A DNA stretch of 5,023 nt from Bacillota bacterium (GTDB taxonomy: Bacteria; Bacillota; Sulfobacillia; Symbiobacteriales; Symbiobacteriaceae). A model generated the notes under the pieces. The model was not told the DNA's origin, ran no database searches, and was given only the letters and a program-made list of their open reading frames with translations. The translations under genes were made by a program, and so were the position numbers. Numbering within the stretch: the stretch's first letter is position 1; each line of letters begins with the position of its first letter. Below, piece after piece: positions 1-4,681 of this stretch. Where the stretch lies: positions 1 through 5,023 of the forward strand of contig JAQBPS010000687.1 of the NCBI GenBank assembly GCA_028287415.1, in the 5' to 3' direction.

Positions 1-227
1 CCTTCACTGGTGTGGTTGCTAACAACAGTAACAAGACCGCTCACAATGTAGCGGTGACATGCAGCGCTACGGATAAGAACGGCATGATGGTGGTCAGTGG
101 TGCGCAAGTTGTTGCCGAGCAACTGGCGCCGATGTCGAGTCAAGTCTTCGACTTCACGAACAATGGCGACCGCCATGAGCCGCCTGCCTCTGTGAAGTGC
201 TCGGCAGCCGTCCAGTCCTTGAACTAG
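1..227 (+). CDS. C-terminal end of a FxLYD-like domain protein (partial)
   Basis: The reading frame is open from the left edge, so this is the last 74 residues of a longer protein and the GTG at 12 need not be its start. The visible part begins FTGVVANNSNKTAHNV and continues through a D-x-x-G turn, an 'L.P..S..F.F' segment and a final beta-strand. This layout (G-V-V-x-N-x-S, then a strand, D-x-x-G-x-x-V, then L-x-P-x-x-x-x-x-F) is that of FxLYD-type beta-sandwich domains, usually found near the C-terminus of exported or membrane-anchored Firmicutes proteins. Two cysteines (visible residues 20 and 66) lie on predicted strands and could form a disulfide, which would fit export. Any signal peptide or lipobox lies outside the window. 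The DNA is less GC-rich than its neighbours, with more A/T third positions. The family call is by pattern only and the function is unknown. Confidence 0.6.
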   Translation, partial: FTGVVANNSNKTAHNVAVTCSATDKNGMMVVSGAQVVAEQLAPMSSQVFDFTNNGDRHEPPASVKCSAAVQSLN

Positions 228-316
228 CGGTATGGAGCTGTAACGCTGTTACGCTTCAGCGAGCGCGCGAAAGACAGCCGCCAGCGCCTGTCACACTCCT
301 CAACCGCCGGACATTG

Positions 317-325
317 TGGTAAGAT
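317..325 (+). promoter_or_regulatory. Possible extended -10 promoter upstream of prfC
   Basis: TG-G-TAAGAT has the extended -10 pattern (TGn followed by a hexamer matching TATAAT at four of six positions). The -35 region at 17-bp spacing (TCCTCA, 297-302) is poor, as extended -10 promoters tolerate. Transcription would start near 331-333, about 95 bases before prfC and about 32 bases before the terminator hairpin at 364. It is the best candidate I can see in the gap. Motifs this short also arise by chance, so the call is tentative. Confidence 0.35.
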
Positions 326-338
326 AGGGGGAGGTCTT

Positions 339-410
339 GTGTGCCACCCCAAGGAAACGGTCAGCCGCCAGTCAAACTGGCGGTTTTTTATGGCAATCAT
401 TTATAACTAA
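339..410 (+). CDS. Possible 23-codon leader ORF spanning the terminator
   Basis: A GTG at 339 opens a frame of 23 codons ending in TAA at 408-410, 17 bases before the prfC start. The peptide begins MCHPKETVSR and ends FFMAIIYN. A purine-rich stretch GGGGGAGG (327-334) precedes it, but only 4 bases separate this from the GTG, which is short. The frame runs straight through the hairpin and T-run at 364-389, so a ribosome translating it would melt the terminator. It is not in frame with prfC. There is no independent evidence that it is translated; open frames this short are common by chance. See the finding on the prfC leader. Confidence 0.2.
   Translation: MCHPKETVSRQSNWRFFMAIIYN
364..389 (+). 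terminator. Intrinsic terminator in the prfC leader region
   Basis: An 8-bp stem, CCGCCAGT (365-372) with ACTGGCGG (376-383), closes a CAA loop and is followed directly by six T residues (384-389). This is a textbook intrinsic terminator on the + strand. It lies about 137 bases after the stop of the upstream partial gene and 38 bases before prfC. It may simply end the upstream transcript. If the promoter candidate at 317-325 is real, it instead sits inside the prfC leader as an attenuator. Confidence 0.8.
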
Positions 411-411
411 G

Positions 412-432
412 AAAGGGTGAACCGGAGGTGAG
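412..432 (+). promoter_or_regulatory. Ribosome binding region at the prfC start
   Basis: Two Shine-Dalgarno candidates are present. GGTGA (416-420) sits 7 bases before the GTG at 428 and would serve that start. The stronger GGAGGTGA (424-431), an 8-base match to the anti-Shine-Dalgarno of 16S rRNA, overlaps the GTG itself and cannot position a ribosome on it. It would be correctly spaced only for a later codon such as the in-frame ATC at 434. This arrangement decides, or confuses, which codon is the real start. Confidence 0.5.
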
Positions 433-2023
433 CATCGCCTTCGCTAATCTGGAACACGAAATCAGCCGGCGGCGGACGTTTGCGATCATTTCGCACCCGG
501 ACGCCGGTAAGACGACTCTTACCGAGAAGCTGCTGCTGTACGGAGGTGCGATCCGCCTGGCCGGTTCCGTCAAGGCCCGCCGGGCCGCCCGCCACGCCAC
601 ATCCGACTGGATGGACATTGAGAAGCAGCGCGGCATCTCCGTCACATCGAGCGTCATGCAGTTCGAGTACAACGGCCACGCCATCAACATTCTCGATACC
701 CCGGGCCATCAGGACTTCAGTGAGGACACCTACCGGACCCTCGCCGCGGCTGATGCAGCGGTCATGCTGATCGACGCCGCCAAGGGCGTTGAGGCGCAGA
801 CGATCAAGCTGTTCGCCGTCTGCCGCATGCGGGGCATCCCCATCTTCACGTTCGTCAACAAGCTCGACCGCGAGGGCAAGGACCCCTTCGAGCTCCTGGA
901 AGAGATCGAGCGGGTGCTGGGCATGCGCTCCTGCCCCATGAACTGGCCGGTTGGCATGGGCGCCCGCTTCAAGGGCGTCTACGACCGTGAGAAGGGCAAC
1001 GTGGAGGTCTTCCACGGCGGCGACCACGGGCAGCGCCAGGTCCAGACCCAGACCAGCGGGCCTGATGACCCCAAGCTCAAGGCGGTCATCGGCGAGGAGA
1101 TGTGGCAGCAGCTCCAGAACGACATCGAGCTGCTGGACATCGCCGGCGACCCCTGGGACATGGAGCGCTTCCAGCGGGGCGAACTCAGCCCCGTCTTCTT
1201 CGGCAGCGCCATGACCAACTTCGGCGTGCGGCCCTTCCTGGAGTCCTTCCTGCGCCTGGCCCCCACGCCGGCCGCCCGGGACTCGAGCAAGGGCATCGTG
1301 GCGCCCGAGACACCGCGCTTCACCGGCTTCATCTTCAAGATCCAGGCGAACATGAACCCGGCCCACCGCGACCGCATTGCCTTCCTGCGCATCTGCTCAG
1401 GCAAGTTCGAGCGGGGCATGAGCGTCAAGCATGTCCGCCTCGGCAAGGAGGTCAAGCTCGCCCAGCCGCAGCAGTTCATGGCGCAGGACCGCACGATTGT
1501 CGACGAGGCCTACGCCGGCGACATCATCGGCCTGTTCGATCCGGGCATCTTCCGAATCGGCGACACGCTTTGCCAGGGCGAGGCGCTTGAGTTCGAGGGC
1601 ATCCCCAGCTTCTCCCCCGAGCACTTTGCCCGTGTCTCCTTCCGGGATGCGATGAAGTCGAAGCACTTTCAGAAGGGCTTGCAGCAGCTGACCGAGGAGG
1701 GCGCCATCCAGGTGTTCCAGCCGGCCACGGGCAACTCGGACCCGATCCTGGGCGCCGTCGGCGAGCTGCAGTTCGAGGTGTTCCAGCATCGCATGAAGCA
1801 CGAGTACGGCGTCGACGTGGAACTGAGCCGTCTCCCGTATGAGCTGGCCCGCTGGGTCGAGGGCGATGGCTACACCTCCCGCCGCTTCGCCGGCAGCGAC
1901 AACCTGCCCGTTCTCGATAAGGAAGGTCGCGACGTGCTCCTATTCAGGAACGAATGGAGCCTGAGGTATGTCGTTCAGCAGAACGAAAATCTCAAGTTCA
2001 AGGAAACCGCATACGCGAAGTAA
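428..2023 (+). CDS. prfC: Peptide chain release factor 3 (RF3)
   Basis: RF3 is a cytoplasmic translational GTPase that removes RF1 or RF2 from the ribosome after peptide release. The 531-residue product matches the usual length (about 530). All GTPase motifs are visible: P-loop SHPDAGKTT (residues 22-30, the D-A-G-K form typical of RF3), switch I RGISVTSS (68-75), DTPGH (90-94), NKLD (144-147) and an FFGSAM segment as G5. A beta-barrel domain II follows (KHVRLGKEVKLAQPQQFMAQ... GDIIGLFDPGIFRIGDTLC). The C-terminal RF3-specific domain contains the LQQLTEEGAIQVFQP and GAVGELQFEV segments and ends with ARWVEGDG and DNLPVL elements. These distinguish it from EF-G, which is longer and starts GHIDHGKTT-like. 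I use the GTG at 428 because no other standard start lies near the RF3 N-terminus and an in-frame TAA (404-406) lies just upstream. It appears monocistronic, with terminators on both sides. Confidence 0.96.
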   Translation: MSIAFANLEHEISRRRTFAIISHPDAGKTTLTEKLLLYGGAIRLAGSVKARRAARHATSDWMDIEKQRGISVTSSVMQFEYNGHAINILDTPGHQDFSEDTYRTLAAADAAVMLIDAAKGVEAQTIKLFAVCRMRGIPIFTFVNKLDREGKDPFELLEEIERVLGMRSCPMNWPVGMGARFKGVYDREKGNVEVFHGGDHGQRQVQTQTSGPDDPKLKAVIGEEMWQQLQNDIELLDIAGDPWDMERFQRGELSPVFFGSAMTNFGVRPFLESFLRLAPTPAARDSSKGIVAPETPRFTGFIFKIQANMNPAHRDRIAFLRICSGKFERGMSVKHVRLGKEVKLAQPQQFMAQDRTIVDEAYAGDIIGLFDPGIFRIGDTLCQGEALEFEGIPSFSPEHFARVSFRDAMKSKHFQKGLQQLTEEGAIQVFQPATGNSDPILGAVGELQFEVFQHRMKHEYGVDVELSRLPYELARWVEGDGYTSRRFAGSDNLPVLDKEGRDVLLFRNEWSLRYVVQQNENLKFKETAYAK

Positions 2024-2028
2024 GAGCT

Positions 2029-2057
2029 ACCCCCGGTGCATGCACCGGGGGTTTTTT
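2029..2057 (+). terminator. Strong intrinsic terminator of prfC
   Basis: A nearly perfect inverted repeat six bases after the prfC stop. CCCCCGGTG (2030-2038) pairs with CACCGGGGG (2043-2051) around a CATG tetraloop, and six T residues follow (2052-2057). A2029 can pair with the first T. The Nudix gene converges on the same site. Read on the - strand, the hairpin is not followed by a T-run, so it would be a weaker stop in that direction. Confidence 0.93.
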
Positions 2058-2089
2058 ATGTGATGTACGACACCAGCGGCAGTCCGGCG

Positions 2090-2593
2090 CTACCCCTCGG
2101 CCGAGCGCGTGCGAAAGAAGTCCCGCAGTCCGTCCCTGGTACTGGGAAAGGCCAGTTCATCCCACGGGATCTCCGACTCGGCGAAAGCTTGTACCTCAAG
2201 GGACTCCCGATCAATGCGGAGGTCGCCGCCCAGCACCTCACAGGCATAGACGATCACGACAATCCCGGTCCGGTAGGAGTAGACACCCACCAGGTCGGTC
2301 ACCCGCACCCGGAGGTTCACCTCCTCACGCGTCTCCCGCACGGCCGCCTCTTCCGCCGTCTCATCCGCGTCCATGTACCCGCCGGGAAAAACCCACAGCC
2401 CGCGGCCCGGGTCGATCGCCCGCCGCACCATGACAACCTTGCCGTCCACAAGCGGAATCGTGCATGTTGAAACCTTGGGATCCTGGTAGAAGATAAAGCC
2501 GCAACCCTGGCAGACCAGGCGCTCCTTCGGATCGCCGGCAACGCTTTGCTGGCGCAGCGGCGAGCCGCACTTCGGACAAAAATTCAAGATCAA
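2090..2593 (-). CDS. Zinc-ribbon Nudix hydrolase
   Basis: Nudix enzymes hydrolyse nucleoside diphosphates linked to another moiety X (for example ADP-ribose, NADH or oxidised dNTPs) in the cytoplasm; the substrate here cannot be read from the sequence. The 167-residue protein has an N-terminal zinc ribbon with CPKC at residues 6-9 and CQGC at 28-31. The Nudix box begins at G72 and runs to L94: GYMDADE, seven residues, then RETREEVNL. The catalytic R86-E87 and E90-E91 are present. The usual glycine near the box end is Asn93, a tolerated position. The ribbon plus Nudix layout resembles NudC-like and COG1051-type proteins, but it is much shorter than NudC (about 260). The annotated start is TTG at 2593, 4 bases after AGGAGGT (complement of 2597-2603). 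The next in-frame TTG (2587), 10 bases from it and giving MNFCPKCG, may be the true start. It converges on prfC and diverges from the coiled-coil gene. Confidence 0.9.
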   Translation of the reverse strand: MILNFCPKCGSPLRQQSVAGDPKERLVCQGCGFIFYQDPKVSTCTIPLVDGKVVMVRRAIDPGRGLWVFPGGYMDADETAEEAAVRETREEVNLRVRVTDLVGVYSYRTGIVVIVYACEVLGGDLRIDRESLEVQAFAESEIPWDELAFPSTRDGLRDFFRTRSAEG

Positions 2594-2596
2594 CGC

Positions 2597-2616
2597 ACCT
2601 CCTGAACCTTTTCAGG
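2597..2616 (-). promoter_or_regulatory. Hairpin overlapping the Nudix ribosome binding site
   Basis: On the - strand, CCTGAA (2616-2611), loop AAGG (2610-2607) and TTCAGG (2606-2601) form a perfect 6-bp inverted repeat. The last three bases of the second arm are the first three of the Shine-Dalgarno AGGAGGT (2603-2597). In RNA the hairpin could partly hide the ribosome binding site. As DNA it could equally be a small operator between the divergent genes. The repeat is seen directly; either role is inference. Confidence 0.35.
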
Positions 2617-2659
2617 CGCGGCCCTACTCTTTTTGAATGTAAAAGAGGGAGGGGTCGCG

Positions 2660-3607
2660 ATGTTCTCGGATCTGGATCAGCGGCTGCTTCAGGCAGCGGA
2701 ACAGGATGCGCGCCACCGGCGGTTGGAGCGGCGAATTAGTGAGATGGGTGCGGAGCAGCGGGAGGCTGGCGCAACGGTCCGCCGCCTCCAGGCACAGCTG
2801 GCCGACGAGGAGCATGATGTGGAGCGCCTGGAGGGCGTGAGCCTCACCGGTCTCTTCTACAGTATCCTAGGCAGCAAGGAGGCGCAACTGGAGAAGGAGC
2901 GGCATGAGGTACTGGCCGCTCAGCTCAAGTACACGGAGGCCGATCGGCGCCAGGCCTCGCTGGCGCAGGAGCTGGAGCGTGCCCGGCAGGAGCTGGCGGC
3001 GCTGGCCGGTGCTCCCGCTCAGCACGCGGCGCTGCTCAAGCAGAAGGAGTCGGCGATGAGCGGGGCCGCCGGCGAGGGCGCCCGGCAGCTTGCCCAGTTC
3101 GGAGAGCGGGAACAGCAGCTCTACTTCCAGGTTCAGCAGCTCCAGGAGGCGCAGGTTGCCGGTCAGCGCGCCGAGGCTGCGCTCGCCATGGTTGAGGCCG
3201 CGCTCGACAGTGCGGAAGGCTGGGGTACCTGGGACATGCTCGGCGGCGGCCTGATCGCCACAGCGGTCAAACACTCCCATATCGATGATGCCAGAGATGC
3301 CGCCCACGAGGCCCAAGGGGCGCTCACCGCCTTTCAACGGGAACTGAAGGACGTCTCGGCCGAGGTCCATGTGGACTCGGTCGCCATCGATGGGTTCGAC
3401 AAGTTCGCCGACTACTTCTTCGATGGCCTGATCGCGGACTGGATCGTCCAGAACCGGATCAACGACTCGCTTCAGAGTGTCCGGAACAGCCGCAGCGAGG
3501 TCGCCGGGCTCATGCACTCCCTGGATCGGCGTCTGGCGGAAGCCGCCTCAGCGCTCGAAGCCCTGCGGGAGGAGCGCGCCACATTCATCGCGCATTACCA
3601 GGACTAA
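2660..3607 (+). CDS. Uncharacterised coiled-coil protein
   Basis: The product has 315 residues. It has no signal peptide or clear transmembrane helix, so it is probably cytoplasmic. Residues about 1-57 are strongly charged helix (repeated R/E/Q with heptad-like leucines). A short conserved-looking break follows, LEGVSLTGLFYSILGSKE (57-74), then a second long helix region (about 75-180). A central Gly/Trp-rich segment, GWGTWDMLGGGLIATAVKHS (187-206), leads to a patch containing FADYFFDGLIADWIVQNRIN (249-268), and a last helix runs to the end. I believe similar 'coiled coil, LFY-ILG-KE, coiled coil, GGG' proteins occur as hypothetical proteins in Firmicutes, but I cannot name a function. The start is ATG 2660 because GGGAGGGG (2647-2654) precedes it by 5 bases; the upstream TTG at 2633 lacks a binding site. 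It ends just before the lexA operators with no terminator between, so read-through into lexA is possible. Confidence 0.85.
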   Translation: MFSDLDQRLLQAAEQDARHRRLERRISEMGAEQREAGATVRRLQAQLADEEHDVERLEGVSLTGLFYSILGSKEAQLEKERHEVLAAQLKYTEADRRQASLAQELERARQELAALAGAPAQHAALLKQKESAMSGAAGEGARQLAQFGEREQQLYFQVQQLQEAQVAGQRAEAALAMVEAALDSAEGWGTWDMLGGGLIATAVKHSHIDDARDAAHEAQGALTAFQRELKDVSAEVHVDSVAIDGFDKFADYFFDGLIADWIVQNRINDSLQSVRNSRSEVAGLMHSLDRRLAEAASALEALREERATFIAHYQD

Positions 3608-3620
3608 ACGAATCTGATTA

Positions 3621-3634
3621 CGAACATATGATCG
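3621..3634 (+). promoter_or_regulatory. LexA (SOS) box 1 at the lexA promoter
   Basis: CGAACATATGATCG matches the Gram-positive symmetric SOS box CGAAC-N4-GTTCG at nine of ten fixed positions; only the T after the second-half G is changed, to A. It covers the poor -35 region of the lexA promoter, so bound LexA would block its own transcription. Autoregulation is well established for LexA/DinR; this site is assigned by motif and position. Confidence 0.8.
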
Positions 3635-3638
3635 CAAT

Positions 3639-3652
3639 CGAACCTCTGATCT
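3639..3652 (+). promoter_or_regulatory. Possible LexA box 2 in the lexA promoter spacer
   Basis: CGAACCTCTGATCT repeats the CGAAC-N4-GATC pattern of box 1, starting 18 bases later on the same strand, and matches eight of ten fixed positions of CGAAC-N4-GTTCG. It fills the stretch directly before the -10 and overlaps its TG extension. Its second half-site is weak, so it may bind LexA only with help from box 1. Confidence 0.5.
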
Positions 3653-3660
3653 GCTATAAT
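3652..3660 (+). promoter_or_regulatory. Extended -10 promoter of lexA
   Basis: TG-C-TATAAT is a perfect extended -10 element. At 17-bp spacing the -35 (TCGCAA, 3632-3637) matches TTGACA at only three of six positions, which an extended -10 can tolerate. Transcription would begin near 3667, giving a leader of about 22 bases. The position also rules out the in-frame ATG codons at 3659 and 3662 as lexA starts, since they lie upstream of the transcript start. Confidence 0.85.
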
Positions 3661-3688
3661 GATGCCACAAGCAGAGGAGGGGTTGCCG

Positions 3689-4318
3689 ATGGCGTGGGAC
3701 GAACGGAAGCCGCTCACAGGTCAGCAGCAGCGCATCTACGACTACCTCAGGCGAGCGGTGCGAGAGCGCGGGTATCCGCCGTCGGTGCGTGAGATCGGTG
3801 ACGCGGTTGGCCTGAGTTCCAGCGCCACGGTGCATGGCCACCTCAACCAGCTGGTGGCGAAGGGCTACATCCGCCGGGATGCCAGTAAGGGCCGTGCGGT
3901 CGAGGTGCTCGCGGACAGCGGCTCCCGCACAGCCGAGCGAATCGTCGAGGTGCCGGTGGTCGGCCAGGTTGCCGCCGGTCTGCCCATTCTCGCCGAGGAG
4001 CATATTGAAGACCGCCTGCCCATCTCGACGTCATTCGTCAGGGCGGACCCCCGCGAACTCTTCTTCCTGACCGTCAAGGGCGACTCCATGGTGGATGCGG
4101 GCATTCTCAGCGGGGACTACATCCTCGTGAAGCGGCAGGACACCGTCGTCAACGGCGAGATCGCAGTCGCGGTGATTGACGGTGAGGCGACGGTGAAGCG
4201 CTTCTTCAAGGAGAAGAACCGCATCCGCCTGCAGCCCGAAAACCAGTTCATGGATCCGATCTATGTGCAGGACTGCCAGATCGCCGGCAAGGTCGTCGGT
4301 GTGATCCGCCGCATATAG
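3689..4318 (+). CDS. lexA: LexA repressor (SOS regulator)
   Basis: LexA represses DNA-damage genes as a dimer and cleaves itself when stimulated by RecA filaments on single-stranded DNA. The 209-residue product has the expected length. Residues 1-70 form the winged helix-turn-helix domain ([12 protein letters not shown], then [26 protein letters not shown]). The cleavage site is A96-G97 in VGQVAAGLP. The catalytic dyad is Ser133 in [10 protein letters not shown] and Lys170 in ATVKRFFKE, as in other LexA/S24 peptidases. All key residues are intact, so it should be a normal self-cleaving repressor. The start is ATG 3689, 8 bases after AGAGGAGG (3673-3680); the upstream ATG codons overlap the -10 box. 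The promoter carries one good and one weaker SOS box, which predicts self-repression. No partner gene is co-directional downstream, so it is probably monocistronic. Confidence 0.97.
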   Translation: MAWDERKPLTGQQQRIYDYLRRAVRERGYPPSVREIGDAVGLSSSATVHGHLNQLVAKGYIRRDASKGRAVEVLADSGSRTAERIVEVPVVGQVAAGLPILAEEHIEDRLPISTSFVRADPRELFFLTVKGDSMVDAGILSGDYILVKRQDTVVNGEIAVAVIDGEATVKRFFKEKNRIRLQPENQFMDPIYVQDCQIAGKVVGVIRRI

Positions 4319-4320
4319 CA

Positions 4321-4354
4321 ACGAACCCCGGCGCCATGCAGCGCCGGGGTTCGT
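4321..4354. terminator. Perfect hairpin between convergent lexA and glutaredoxin genes
   Basis: ACGAACCCCGGCGC (4321-4334) pairs perfectly with GCGCCGGGGTTCGT (4341-4354) around a CATGCA loop. The 14-bp GC-rich stem begins two bases after the lexA stop codon and ends 9 bases before the stop of the convergent gene. There is no T-run on either side, so it is not a canonical intrinsic terminator. Its position suggests a two-way terminator or a 3'-end stabilising structure for both mRNAs. Confidence 0.7.
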
Positions 4355-4363
4355 CATGCCTGG

Positions 4364-4600
4364 CTACTTCTTGAGCCCCAGCACTTCGGACATTTTGTTG
4401 GGTCGGAAGCCGACCACCGGGGTGTCCCCGATCATCGCCACAGGACTCGTGAAGATGCCCAGGGCATGCAGTTCGTCGAAGAACGCCGGGTTCTCGGTGA
4501 CGTTCCGTTCCTCATAGGCAATGTCCCGGTCCGACAGCCACTGCTTCAGGCTCTTGCAGTACCCGCAGCCGGTGGAGGTGTAAATCACAACAGGGGTCAT
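4364..4600 (-). CDS. Glutaredoxin / NrdH-like thiol redox protein
   Basis: This is a 78-residue single-domain thioredoxin-fold protein of the small glutaredoxin/NrdH type, which reduces disulfides in the cytoplasm using a CxxC pair. It begins MTPVVIYTSTGCGYC, with the active-site motif C12-G-Y-C15. It then has the alpha-helix K-x-x-L-K-Q-W-L and the strand 'IAYEERNVTENP'. The TSPV segment carries the cis-proline, followed by the IGDTPVVGF strand and turn, and the protein ends in NKMSEVLGL. The GF-x-P-x-K-x-x-x-x-L end resembles NrdH, but no ribonucleotide reductase gene is visible, so the electron donor and target are unknown. I choose ATG 4600. The weak site AAAGGA (complement of 4612-4617) lies 11 bases upstream, and the earlier in-frame ATG at 4612 overlaps that site. 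It lies 81 bases after the stop of the next gene on the same strand and may be cotranscribed with it. Confidence 0.92.
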   Translation of the reverse strand: MTPVVIYTSTGCGYCKSLKQWLSDRDIAYEERNVTENPAFFDELHALGIFTSPVAMIGDTPVVGFRPNKMSEVLGLKK

Positions 4601-4681
4601 GGTCGATCGCATCCTTTGCGAGAAATGTAACAGCATCCCTAGTTTGGACGAACTGCGACGTTTCTCTGGTACCCATGTCTA

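Noticed and set aside
240..252. GTAAC-GCT-GTTAC inverted repeat after the first gene
   Set aside because: It is only a 5-bp stem with no T-run. It is too short to call a terminator, and the clear terminator lies further on at 364-389.
326..383. Known riboswitch or T-box in the prfC leader
   Set aside because: The segment between the possible start and the hairpin is only about 30 bases. I could not match it to fluoride, preQ1, guanidine, ZTP, c-di-GMP or T-box consensus features.
407..1366. Long antisense frame of 319 codons over prfC
   Set aside because: It lies opposite a clear RF3 gene in GC-rich DNA, where antisense frames stay open as a by-product of codon use. It is low-complexity in look (rich in Gly, Ala, Leu, Asp, Val) and shows no family motifs.
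1102..1590. Overlapping + strand frame inside prfC
   Set aside because: The Arg/Pro/His/Gly-rich translation is typical of a shifted frame of a GC-rich gene, and prfC itself is intact across it.
2036..2470. + strand frame opposite the Nudix gene
   Set aside because: The minus strand encodes a zinc ribbon and an intact Nudix box. The + frame has no domain, and its start falls inside the prfC terminator.
2867..3517. Antisense frame over the coiled-coil gene
   Set aside because: It is a shadow frame. The + strand has a good ribosome binding site, ATG start and heptad-like pattern.
3659..3688. Ten-residue N-terminal extension of LexA starting at ATG 3659
   Set aside because: These codons overlap the TATAAT box and the predicted transcript start. 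A strong ribosome binding site correctly positions ATG 3689.
4649..4664. CGAAC and GTTTC half-sites upstream of the glutaredoxin gene, considered as an SOS box
   Set aside because: The half-sites are 6 bases apart, not 4, and the second differs from GTTCG. There is no clear promoter for it to block.
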